A DNA stretch of 64,000 nt from Pseudomonas sp. GTDB taxonomy: Bacteria > Pseudomonadota > Gammaproteobacteria > Pseudomonadales > Pseudomonadaceae. The position numbers were made by a program, and so were the translations under genes. The DNA is taken from positions 1 through 64,000 of the forward strand of contig NZ_JAUYNT010000016.1 in NCBI RefSeq assembly GCF_030698175.1. Reading direction: 5' to 3'. Positions 24,016 to 32,200 of this stretch are shown piece after piece. The notes below the pieces were generated by a model. The model searched no databases and was not told where the DNA came from. It saw nothing but the letters and a program-made list of their open reading frames with translations. Each line of letters begins with the position of its first letter. Position 1 is the first letter of the stretch.

Positions 24016-27000
24016 TCAGCTCAACATAAACAGCGCGGCGCCGCTAAATTGCGCGGCAAATTGCTCGGGGGGCATCGGTTTGCCGAGCAGGTAACCCTGG
24101 ATTTCGTCGCAGCCGTGATCACGCAAAAAGTCCAGCTGCGCCTGGGTTTCTACCCCTTCGGCAATCACCGCCAGTTTCAGGCTGTGGGCCATGGCGATGA
24201 TGGCGCTGGCGATCTGCGCATCTTGTTCGCCGTCGGGCAGGCCGTCGACGAAGCTGCGGTCGATCTTCAGTACATCGATGGGGAACTGCTTGAGGTAGTT
24301 CAGCGACGAATAGCCGGTGCCGAAGTCATCAATGGCAATGCCGACGCCCAGGCGTTTGAGGCGGCTGAGGGTTTGCAGCGCCTGCTCAATGTCTTCCATC
24401 AGAATGCTTTCGGTCATTTCCAGCTCCAGCGCCGCCGGGGCAATGCCGCTGTCGCGAATGGTTTGGGCGATCCGTTGGTCGAGTTGGCCGGCGCTAAATT
24501 GCCGGGCCGAGAGGTTGACCGAGATTTTCGGCAGGCGCATTTCCGCCCGCTGCCAAACCACGAACTGCCGGCAGGCCTCGGCCAGCACCCAGTCGCCGAC
24601 CTCGACCACTAGGCCGAGTTCTTCCAGCACCGCAATAAATTCGCCCGGAGCCACCAGCCCGCGTTGCGGGTGTTGCCAGCGCAGCAGGGCTTCGGCACCG
24701 GTCAGGCGCTTGCCATCACCACTGAATTGCGGCTGGTAGTACAGGCAGAACTGGCCTTGCTCCAGGGCGTGGCGCAGGTCGCTTTCCAGCTCCAGACGCT
24801 GCAGGGCGGTGGCGTTCATCTCGGCCTGGTAGAACTTGAAGTTGTTCTTGCCGCGCTCTTTGGCGTGGTACATGGCGGTGTCGGCGTTTTTCATCAGCTG
24901 GCTCAGCTCTTGGCCGTCTTGCGGGCTGAGGGCGATACCAATACTGGCGCTGATGAAAAACTCGCGACCCTCCAGTGTGAAGGGCTGGGCGAGGCTGGTG
25001 AGAATCTGTTCGGCCACATGAATGGCTTGGTTCAACGCGCCTTCGCGGCTGCTGCGCGCTTGCAGCAGCAAGGTGAACTCGTCGCCGCCCATGCGCGCCA
25101 CGGTGTTGTCTTCGCTGACGCAGCCGAGCAGGCGCTGCGCCACCTCTTTGAGCATGCGATCGCCGGCGGCATGCCCGAGGGAGTCGTTGATCGGCTTGAA
25201 GCGGTCGAGGTCGAGGAACATCAGCACCACCCACTGCTGATTGCGCTCGGCATGCAGCAGGGCGTTGTAGAGCCGGTCCTGGAACAGGGTGCGGTTGGAC
25301 AGCAGGGTCAGGCCGTCGTAATAGGCCAGGCGGTGAATCCGTTGTTCGCTGGCTTTGCGCTCGCTGATGTCGCTGAAAAACGCCACATAGCTGACCAGGT
25401 CGCCTTCATCATCCATCACCGCGGTGATGCCGACCCAGGCCGGATAATCATCGCCGTCTTTGCGTTTGAGCCGCACCTCGCCTTCCCAGCTGTGCTGATG
25501 TTGCAGTTGCTCGCGGATAAAGATGAACCGCTCGCTGTTGGTCGGCTCGCTGGTCAGGCGGTTGGGCAGTTGGTCGAGCACCTCGGCGGCGCTGTAGCCG
25601 CTGATCTGGCTGAAGGCTTCATTGACCTGGACGATGTAGCCGGCCGGGTCGGAGACCAGGATGGCGGCGGTGGAGTGCTCGAACACTGTAGCCGCCATGC
25701 GCAGCTCTTTGGTCGCCTGGCGCTGCTCGCTGATGTCGCGACCGACGCCGAGCAGGCCTTCGAAATGACCGTTTTCATCCCACATCAGCGACAGGTACAG
25801 CTCCATCGGGATCTTGCGCCCGTCGGCGCGCAAGGCGTCGAACAAGAAGCGTTGGGGCGGCAACTCGCCGCGCAACTCGGCCATCAGGCGCGGCTCGCCC
25901 AGCGCCTGACGCAGCCGTTTGAGCAGGCTGTAGATGCCATTCATCTGGCTGCGGCTGGCGGCGGCGGCAAAGAAGGTATTGGCCATCACCCAGTCGCTGT
26001 CGTAACCCAGCACGCTGTCGACCGAGGGGCTGACGTAGTTGAGGTTTAGCTGTGGGTCGGTGGAGAAAATCACGTCGCTGGTGCTTTCCGCCAGCAAGCG
26101 ATAACGCCGCTCGCTTTCGCGCAGGGTTTCACTGGCCTCGATTTGCGCGGTGACATCTTTGGCGATGCCGATCAGCCGGCTGACCCAGCCATTGGCGTCG
26201 CGGCTCAGGGCTTGCTCACGAATCTCGAACCAGTGCCAGCTGCCATCGCGATGGCGCCAGCGTAATTGGCACTCCAGCAGCACGCCGTCGCCGATCACCT
26301 GTTGCAGGTTGCGCATGCGGCCGTAGAGTTCTTCGTCATCGGGATGGAGGATTTTTTCCCAGAGCTTGCTGCCCAGCTGACGCAGTTCCTCCTTGCTGTA
26401 GCCCAGTTGCGGGCCGAGGTGATTGTTGCTGAACATCACCCGCTTGCCGGGAATGTCGTGCACATAGAGGGTGTCGGGCAGGGCGTTGACCACGTCCGAC
26501 CAAAAGTTCTCGCGCTCCAGCAAGGACAGCTCGATGCGCTTGCGGCTGGTGATGTCGTTAATGCTGAGGGTGACGGCGTGGTAGTCCTCGATCAGCTCCG
26601 GCAGCTGCATCAGCACCCAGAGGTGGCGCACATGGCCTTGGGCGGTGGTGATACGGCTTTCAGCTTCCAGTTGGCGCTGGCCGGTGAGCAGGCAACTGAT
26701 AATTTGCCGGCGCACGCCATGCTCGCTGAGCGGTTTGTTACCCACCAACAGTTGCCAGGCTTCTTGGGTATCGCTAACGCCGAGCAGCCGCTGGGTGACC
26801 TGGTTGATTTCACTGATGCGCAGCCGTTGCAACAAGGCGTCGTGGTTGCGTGGATGAGTCTCGAGCCACTGCTGTAGGTCTTCGAGGTCGCGCAGGCCGA
26901 GGGCGAGCAGGTAAGCATGCAGGTCGGCGAGGTCAAGCACGCAAAGGCCGGTGCCGGTGCCTTCAAAAATATCCTGATAACGCCGTTGGGTCAGTTCCAG

Positions 27001-28323
27001 ACTGCGCCGTGCTTGCTGTTCGGTGGTGACATCGCGCATCACCCAGACAAAACCTCGGGTGTTGTGCGGCCCGTTCAGCTCGCTGCGGGTGACGCTGAAC
27101 AGGCGCGGTTGGCCTTGACTGTGCAGTTCAAGCACATGCTCTGCCGGCGCATCGCCGAAGGCTGCAACATGCCGTAGGAACGGGTCGATACCGGGCAGTA
27201 GTTCGTAGAGATGACGGCCGCGGGCTTGTTTGGCGGTTTGTTCAAGCAGTTGCTCGGCTTGCGGGTTGAGGTAGCTGATCAGGCCGCTGTGGTCGGTCAG
27301 AATCACCCGCTCTTCAATCGCCTGCAGGGCGGTGGCGGCTTGCCTCAGCTGTTGCTGCGAGGCGTTGTTGAGGTCGCGTAAACGGCGCAGTTCGCGCTGC
27401 AACATATACAGGCTGAAGAGCGTCAGCAGGGCACAAAAAACAAACAGCAAAAATTTGCCCAGCAGGCTTGGCAGTATTTGCGCGCGGACTTTGTCGGCTT
27501 CAAACAGGCTGCGTACTTGCCAGTCACTGCGCGGCAGGGGCCGCAGGTGAATGCTTTCGGCGGCAGCCACGCTGGCGTCATCGGCCTGGGCCGGGTTGCG
27601 CGCCAGCAGCCGTTGATTGTCGGCCTCTTCGAGCTGCCAGAGTTGATCGGAGCGCTGATGCTCATGGATAAAATGTTGCAGGCTCGCAGGCGCTATGCGC
27701 GCCACCCAAAAGCCGCCGGGGCGCACTTCCCAGGGTTGGCGCAGCAATAAATACAGCGGGCCGTCGGCCTGAGGGCCATGGCTAAGAAAATACGGCTGCT
27801 CGGCGCTCTTGCTGACCAGCAGGGTCAGGTGCTCGGCATCCTTGCTGTCGGTGGCGCTGTCAGCCATGACTCCACCTTGGCGATTGAGCCACACCAGGCT
27901 CAATAAGTTCGGGTAGACCTCGCGCAATTGCGCCAGCAAGGCCGTGCTCTGCTCGCCGGGGGCCGGACGCAGGGCATGCTGGCGCAGTAGCTCAAGCGCG
28001 CCTTGAGCCTTTAGCTCCAGCTCCAGCGCCAATTGACTGGTGATTTGCGCGCCGTAGGCATAGCTGCGTTGTTTTTGATGCTCAAGCTGCTGCTGATATT
28101 CCGCCCGCAGCTGCCAGAACATCAGCGCCAGCATCAATAACAGTAAGGCCAGCAACAGGCTTTTAAATTTACCGCGCGCCGGCTCAGCGTGCCAGTCGCC
28201 GGTGAGTCGGGAGATTTGAGGGGTAGCGGGTTTGAACACTGAGCGGTGATCCTGCGATAACGGCGAAATGGGCCGGTGGCGTACAAATGACCATAGTCGG
28301 CTTAACGCGGCGCTGCCAAGCAT
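24016..28323 (-). CDS. morA: MorA-type membrane GGDEF-EAL regulator with PAS domains
   Basis: This 1435-residue protein has a first membrane helix at about residues 56-72, a periplasmic sensor to about 285, a second membrane helix near 286-307, and then several PAS/PAC units. An intact GGDEF motif (1079-1083, ARMGGDEF) and an intact EAL motif (Glu1211-Leu1213, GAEALLRW) follow. It can therefore in principle both make and break c-di-GMP. The order, length and position next to glyA fit MorA (PA4601), which represses flagellar development and promotes attachment. The start at 28323 is the first Met of the frame; later starts are possible because the first 50 residues are poorly conserved. Confidence 0.92.
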   Translation of the reverse strand: MLGSAALSRLWSFVRHRPISPLSQDHRSVFKPATPQISRLTGDWHAEPARGKFKSLLLALLLLMLALMFWQLRAEYQQQLEHQKQRSYAYGAQITSQLALELELKAQGALELLRQHALRPAPGEQSTALLAQLREVYPNLLSLVWLNRQGGVMADSATDSKDAEHLTLLVSKSAEQPYFLSHGPQADGPLYLLLRQPWEVRPGGFWVARIAPASLQHFIHEHQRSDQLWQLEEADNQRLLARNPAQADDASVAAAESIHLRPLPRSDWQVRSLFEADKVRAQILPSLLGKFLLFVFCALLTLFSLYMLQRELRRLRDLNNASQQQLRQAATALQAIEERVILTDHSGLISYLNPQAEQLLEQTAKQARGRHLYELLPGIDPFLRHVAAFGDAPAEHVLELHSQGQPRLFSVTRSELNGPHNTRGFVWVMRDVTTEQQARRSLELTQRRYQDIFEGTGTGLCVLDLADLHAYLLALGLRDLEDLQQWLETHPRNHDALLQRLRISEINQVTQRLLGVSDTQEAWQLLVGNKPLSEHGVRRQIISCLLTGQRQLEAESRITTAQGHVRHLWVLMQLPELIEDYHAVTLSINDITSRKRIELSLLERENFWSDVVNALPDTLYVHDIPGKRVMFSNNHLGPQLGYSKEELRQLGSKLWEKILHPDDEELYGRMRNLQQVIGDGVLLECQLRWRHRDGSWHWFEIREQALSRDANGWVSRLIGIAKDVTAQIEASETLRESERRYRLLAESTSDVIFSTDPQLNLNYVSPSVDSVLGYDSDWVMANTFFAAAASRSQMNGIYSLLKRLRQALGEPRLMAELRGELPPQRFLFDALRADGRKIPMELYLSLMWDENGHFEGLLGVGRDISEQRQATKELRMAATVFEHSTAAILVSDPAGYIVQVNEAFSQISGYSAAEVLDQLPNRLTSEPTNSERFIFIREQLQHQHSWEGEVRLKRKDGDDYPAWVGITAVMDDEGDLVSYVAFFSDISERKASEQRIHRLAYYDGLTLLSNRTLFQDRLYNALLHAERNQQWVVLMFLDLDRFKPINDSLGHAAGDRMLKEVAQRLLGCVSEDNTVARMGGDEFTLLLQARSSREGALNQAIHVAEQILTSLAQPFTLEGREFFISASIGIALSPQDGQELSQLMKNADTAMYHAKERGKNNFKFYQAEMNATALQRLELESDLRHALEQGQFCLYYQPQFSGDGKRLTGAEALLRWQHPQRGLVAPGEFIAVLEELGLVVEVGDWVLAEACRQFVVWQRAEMRLPKISVNLSARQFSAGQLDQRIAQTIRDSGIAPAALELEMTESILMEDIEQALQTLSRLKRLGVGIAIDDFGTGYSSLNYLKQFPIDVLKIDRSFVDGLPDGEQDAQIASAIIAMAHSLKLAVIAEGVETQAQLDFLRDHGCDEIQGYLLGKPMPPEQFAAQFSGAALFMLS

Positions 28324-28456
28324 GCCTTGATGTGTGGCTGAGTGCCAACTAGTGCTGTTGTTGCGCGTTGGTCAGTAACGACGTGGGCGCTGCCCAAGAT
28401 TTGCCTATGTCGATGGTATGCCCAGCCGCCGACAGTTTGTTCAGAAAAAGCCTAAT

Positions 28457-28690
28457 CCGCCTGCGGCGGTTTGCCCCGCAAAAGGCATGACCCGCCTGCG
28501 GTGGTTTGCTTTGCAAATGGCATGACCCACCTACGGTGGTTTGCCCTGTCACTGGCATGAACCGCCTTCGGTGGTTTGCTTTGCAAATGGCATGACCCGC
28601 CTTCGGCGGTTTGCCCTGCAAATGGCATGACTCACCTGCGGCGGTTTGCCCTGCAAAGGCATGACCCACCTCCGGCGGTTTGCCCTAGAC
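28457..28690. repeat. Seven tandem 35-bp repeats between morA and ettA
   Basis: Units begin at 28457, 28492, 28527, 28562, 28597, 28632 and 28666 (five 35-bp steps, one of 34). Each has a CCGCC-NNC-GGCGG mini-hairpin, then GGTTTGC or GGTTTGCCCTGCAAA and GGCATGA. Variant units keep pairing in places: CCACC with GGTGG in unit 3 beside CCGCC with GGCGG elsewhere. The array occupies the 457-bp intergenic region of two divergent genes. The rest of that region shows no gene. No unique spacers separate the units, so it is not CRISPR. Confidence 0.95.
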
Positions 28691-28780
28691 AGAGCATTGC
28701 GGTAATTTTGGCAGCTGCGCGCACCGGCTTATAGGGTTTGGCGCGTTCCTATTTCTCTCGTCACGGGCAAGTATTTATCC

Positions 28781-30445
28781 ATGGCTCAATACGTCTACAC
28801 CATGCATCGGCTGGGCAAAGTTGTGCCGCCGAAGCGGGAAATCCTGAAAAACATCTCTTTGTCGTTCTTCCCCGGCGCCAAAATCGGCGTGCTCGGCCTC
28901 AACGGCTCGGGTAAGTCGACCCTGCTGAAAATCATGGCCGGGGTCGACACCGAGTTCAACGGTGAGGCGCGGCCGATGCCCGACCTCAACATCGGTTACC
29001 TGCCGCAAGAGCCGCAGCTCGACCCGGAAAAAACCGTCCGTGAAGTGGTCGAAGAAGCCGTCAGCGTGATCAAGAACGCCCAGGCGCGCCTCGATCAGGT
29101 GTACGCCGCCTACGCCGAACCGGATGCCGACTTTGATGCGCTGGCCGCCGAGCAAGGCAAGCTGGAAGCGATTCTGCAAGCGGGCGATGGCCACAACCTC
29201 GACCGTCAGCTGGAAGTGGCCGCCGATGCCCTGCGTCTGCCAGCCTGGGAGGCCAAGATCGGCGTGCTCTCCGGTGGTGAAAAACGCCGGGTAGCCTTGT
29301 GCCGCCTGCTGCTGTCGGCCCCCGACATGCTGCTGCTGGACGAGCCAACCAACCACTTGGACGCCGACTCGGTGGCCTGGCTGGAGCACTTCCTGCACGA
29401 CTTCCCCGGCACAGTGGTGGCCATCACCCACGACCGTTACTTCCTCGACAACGTTGCCGGTTGGATTCTGGAACTCGACCGCGGCGCCGGCATTCCTTAC
29501 GAGGGTAACTATTCCGGTTGGCTAGAAGCCAAATCGGCGCGTTTGGCCCAAGAGTCCAAGCAGCAGTCGGCCCACGAAAAAGCCATGAAGGACGAGCTGG
29601 AGTGGGTGCGCCAAGGCGCCAAGGCCCGCCAGTCGAAATCCAAGGCCCGCCTGCAGCGCTTCGAAGAGATGCAGTCGCAAGAGTTCCAGAAACGCAGCGA
29701 AACCAACGAGATCTATATCCCGGCTGGCCCGCGCTTGGGCGACAAGGTCATCGAATTCAAAAACGTCTGCAAGGGTTACGGCGACCGCATGCTGATCGAC
29801 AACCTGTCGTTCAGCATGCCCAAGGGCGCCATCGTCGGCGTGATCGGCGGTAACGGTGCGGGTAAATCGACCCTGTTCCGCATGCTGATGGGCAAGGAAA
29901 CTCCGGATTCGGGCAGCATCGAAGTCGGCGAAACCGTGCAGCTGGCCTGCGTCGATCAGAGCCGCGAAGACCTCGACGGCAAGAAGACCGTGTGGGAAAT
30001 GGTATCCGACGGCTCCGACCAGATTCGCATCGGCAACTACGAAATTCCCTCGCGCACCTACGTGGGCCGTTTCAACTTCAAGGGCGGCGACCAGCAAAAA
30101 TTCGTCAAGGACCTCTCCGGTGGTGAGCGTGGCCGCTTGCACCTGGCGCTGACCCTGAAAGAGGGCGCCAACGTGCTGCTGCTGGACGAACCGTCCAACG
30201 ACCTCGACGTGGAAACCCTGCGTTCCCTGGAAGAAGCGCTGCTGGACTTCCCCGGCGCCGCCATTGTGATCTCTCACGATCGTTGGTTCCTCGACCGCGT
30301 GGCGACCCACATCCTCGCCTATGAAGATGATTCGCAAGCGGTGTTCTTCGAAGGCAACTACACCGAGTACGAAGCCGACCGCAAAAAACGCCTCGGCGAT
30401 GCCGCCTCCCAGCCACACCGGGTACGGCACAAAAAACTGGCGTAA
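28781..30445 (+). CDS. ettA: Energy-dependent translational throttle ABC-F protein
   Basis: The 554-residue ABC-F protein has two ATPase cassettes with no membrane part. Walker A motifs are GLNGSGKST (N-terminal) and GGNGAGKST (C-terminal), with signatures LSGGEKRRVALCRLL and LSGGERGRLHLALTL. A basic linker about residues 245-310 contains the arm-like sequence. EttA binds the E-site of the ribosome and gates entry into elongation by ATP/ADP ratio. ATG 28781 gives the family start AQYVYTMHRLGKVVPPKREI. A strong terminator follows at once. Confidence 0.96.
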   Translation: MAQYVYTMHRLGKVVPPKREILKNISLSFFPGAKIGVLGLNGSGKSTLLKIMAGVDTEFNGEARPMPDLNIGYLPQEPQLDPEKTVREVVEEAVSVIKNAQARLDQVYAAYAEPDADFDALAAEQGKLEAILQAGDGHNLDRQLEVAADALRLPAWEAKIGVLSGGEKRRVALCRLLLSAPDMLLLDEPTNHLDADSVAWLEHFLHDFPGTVVAITHDRYFLDNVAGWILELDRGAGIPYEGNYSGWLEAKSARLAQESKQQSAHEKAMKDELEWVRQGAKARQSKSKARLQRFEEMQSQEFQKRSETNEIYIPAGPRLGDKVIEFKNVCKGYGDRMLIDNLSFSMPKGAIVGVIGGNGAGKSTLFRMLMGKETPDSGSIEVGETVQLACVDQSREDLDGKKTVWEMVSDGSDQIRIGNYEIPSRTYVGRFNFKGGDQQKFVKDLSGGERGRLHLALTLKEGANVLLLDEPSNDLDVETLRSLEEALLDFPGAAIVISHDRWFLDRVATHILAYEDDSQAVFFEGNYTEYEADRKKRLGDAASQPHRVRHKKLA

Positions 30446-30461
30446 CACGCGCCTGCGCAAG

Positions 30462-30495
30462 ATCAAACGGAGCCCTCGGGCTCCGTTTGATTTTA
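30462..30495 (+). terminator. Terminator after ettA
   Basis: ATCAAACGGAGCC pairs perfectly with GGCTCCGTTTGAT (13 bp, loop CTCG), followed by TTTA. Confidence 0.92.
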
Positions 30496-30589
30496 TGGTG
30501 CGGATAGCCGTCAGTTCGTAGGCTGTGCTTGAGCGCAGCGCACAGGTTAAATTGGGCGCGAGATCCATCAGTCTTAAGTGAGGTTTGCA

Positions 30590-31021
30590 TTGAGCGATCA
30601 AGACATCCGCTGGCAGCAACGGCTGGCCAACTACAATCGGGCGCTCGCGCAGCTGACCCGTGCCGTAGAGCTTGCGCAGACACGAGCGCTTAGCGAGCTG
30701 GAAAAGCAGGGCTTGATCCAGACTTTCGAGTTCGTCTTCGAGCTGGCCTGGAACCTGATGAAGGACTATTTCCTTTATCAAGGTAACCCGGCTATCAGCG
30801 GCTCGCGGGATGCCATCCGCACCGCCTTCAAGCAGGGCTTGATCGCCGACGGCGAGGGCTGGATGGAGATGATCAAAAGTCGCAAGCAAACGGCGCACAC
30901 CTATAACGAGTCGGTGGCCAATGCGATTGCCGGCAGCATCAGTGCGCAGTACCAGGCGCTGTTCGTGGAATTTCAGCAATACATGCAGGCGTTGGCGGAT
31001 GCTGACCCGGATGCGCTATGA
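30590..31021 (+). CDS. HepT/HI0074-type HEPN protein (nucleotidyltransferase partner)
   Basis: The protein of about 143 residues is a helical HI0074/HepT-family member with the HEPN RNase motif R98-x4-H103-TY (SRKQTAHTY). In known HepT/MntA pairs this protein is a toxin RNase and the neighbouring minimal nucleotidyltransferase silences it by adding AMP. The frame can start at GTG 30578, but TTG 30590 has a GTGAGG ribosome site six bases upstream and gives the usual family start SDQDIRW. The stop overlaps the antitoxin start by four bases. The pair is probably an island inserted after ettA. Confidence 0.82.
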   Translation: MSDQDIRWQQRLANYNRALAQLTRAVELAQTRALSELEKQGLIQTFEFVFELAWNLMKDYFLYQGNPAISGSRDAIRTAFKQGLIADGEGWMEMIKSRKQTAHTYNESVANAIAGSISAQYQALFVEFQQYMQALADADPDAL

Positions 31022-31344
31022 GCGCTGAACTTGTGTTTGGTCTGCCCGCAGCGGCGATTGCGCAGTTGTGCGCGGTGTTCGCTGGCTGGCCGGCCATCAG
31101 CCGGGTGCTGCTCTATGGCTCGCGCGCCAAGGGCACTTACCGTCCGGGCTCGGACATCGATTTGACCGTCGAGGCGGATGCGTTGTCGCTTGCGCAGTTG
31201 TTAGCCATCGAGAACCAGATCGACGATTTACTGCTGCCGTGGATGGTCGATTTATCCGTGCTTGAACACATCGAAAATCCCGCGCTGCTGGAGCACATCG
31301 CACGGGTGGGGGTACCTTTTTATGTGCGTCAAGCCCCGAAATAA
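31018..31344 (+). CDS. MntA/HI0073-type minimal nucleotidyltransferase
   Basis: The 108-residue protein has the nucleotidyltransferase pattern G34-S35-RAKG followed by SD46-ID48-L and a third acidic residue in DLSV. These are the metal-binding acids of the MNT fold. With HepT it forms a toxin-antitoxin pair in which AMP is transferred to the HEPN partner. It overlaps the toxin gene by ATGA, so the two are produced in fixed ratio. The antitoxin role is inferred from family and pairing. Confidence 0.84.
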   Translation: MSAELVFGLPAAAIAQLCAVFAGWPAISRVLLYGSRAKGTYRPGSDIDLTVEADALSLAQLLAIENQIDDLLLPWMVDLSVLEHIENPALLEHIARVGVPFYVRQAPK

Positions 31345-31490
31345 ACCGCACCAAGCTTAATCGCGTGCACACCTCTGAGCACATCAAGAAAGTTTCGAAC
31401 ATGAGCGTTGCCGGCCAGATTGGCGTTGCGCAGCCAGTGCGGTCGGTAGGCCCAGCCTAGAACGCACCTTAATTGTTTACGGAGATCGTC

Positions 31491-31940
31491 ATGCCCGCAC
31501 CCGTCTGGTGGCTGTTGTGTTTACCCTTTATCGCCGGGGCGTTTTTGCCGTTGCAGGCAGGGATCAATGGTCAGTTGGCCAAGCAGGTCTCCAGCGTGCT
31601 GGCGGCGGCGCTGATTTCTTTTTTGGTCGGCTCGCTGGCCTTGTTGTTGCTGGTGCTTGCCCAGCGCGAGGCGCCTAGCCTGAATGCCCTGAAAGGCCTG
31701 ACCTGGTGGCATTGGAGTGGCGGCCTGTTGGGGGCGTTCTTTATCACCACCGCCGCCTTCGCCGGGCCGAGAATTGGCGCTTTGCTGTTTATGAGCCTGG
31801 TGTTGGCCGGGCAGCTGGGCATGGCGCTGGCGCTGGATCACTTCGGCTGGGCCGGTTTTCGTGAGGCGCCAGTCAGCGTGGGCAAGGTTGCTGGTTTGCT
31901 GTTGATAGTGGCGGGCATCTGGTTGATTCGCCGCGGCTGA
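31491..31940 (+). CDS. DMT-superfamily (YdcZ/DUF606) membrane protein
   Basis: The 149-residue protein has five likely membrane helices (about 5-26, 34-54, 66-87, 92-113, 128-147). The composition and FLPLQAGINGQLAK opening are typical of YdcZ/DUF606 transporters, half-sized members of the DMT superfamily that usually work as pairs or dimers. The substrate is unknown. GGAGA lies eight bases before ATG 31491; the frame runs upstream to 31473 without a good ribosome site. It is a single gene with no partner next to it. Confidence 0.82.
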   Translation: MPAPVWWLLCLPFIAGAFLPLQAGINGQLAKQVSSVLAAALISFLVGSLALLLLVLAQREAPSLNALKGLTWWHWSGGLLGAFFITTAAFAGPRIGALLFMSLVLAGQLGMALALDHFGWAGFREAPVSVGKVAGLLLIVAGIWLIRRG

Positions 31941-32041
31941 GTGCGGTACTCGATTGTCTGTTTGGGCGGTGTTTTGCCGATGGGCGCGGTTTTCAGCTTG
32001 CCTAAGGCCTGTGGCACTTGTTAAAACTATCTCGCAGATGT

Positions 32042-32117
32042 GCCGGTGTAGCTCAGTCGGTAGAGCAGCGCACTCGTAACGCGAAGGTCGTAGGTTCGAT
32101 TCCTATCTCCGGCACCA
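32042..32117 (+). tRNA. tRNA-Thr (anticodon CGT)
   Basis: The 76-base sequence starts GCCGGTGTAGCTCAGTC and ends TCTCCGGCACCA, with the CCA end encoded. The acceptor (GCCGGTG with the CCGGC end), D-arm and T-arm (GTAGG-TTCGATT-CCTAT) are all recognisable. The anticodon loop is CTCGTAA, giving anticodon CGT, which reads ACG. It resembles E. coli tRNA-Thr(CGT). Confidence 0.95.
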
Positions 32118-32126
32118 GTCAAAACC

Positions 32127-32157
32127 AAAAGGCCCGCAGCGATGCGGGCCTTTTTTG
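32127..32157 (+). terminator. Terminator after tRNA-Thr
   Basis: AAAAGGCCCGC pairs with GCGGGCCTTTT with loop AGCGAT, followed by TTT. Confidence 0.92.
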
Positions 32158-32200
32158 TTTGTTGGGCGGGCTAACACCGGACTAACTCCCCACTCCCCAC

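Noticed and set aside
28349..28669. Minus-strand open frame of 106 codons in the tandem repeats
   Set aside because: It is the repeat unit translated; the 35-bp period is not a multiple of three, it has no family match and sits in a non-coding array.
28457..28690. CRISPR-like array
   Set aside because: The units follow each other with no unique spacers, and no cas gene is near.
29522..30979. 485-codon frame opposite ettA and the HEPN gene
   Set aside because: Spans two opposite-strand genes and a terminator; not a gene.
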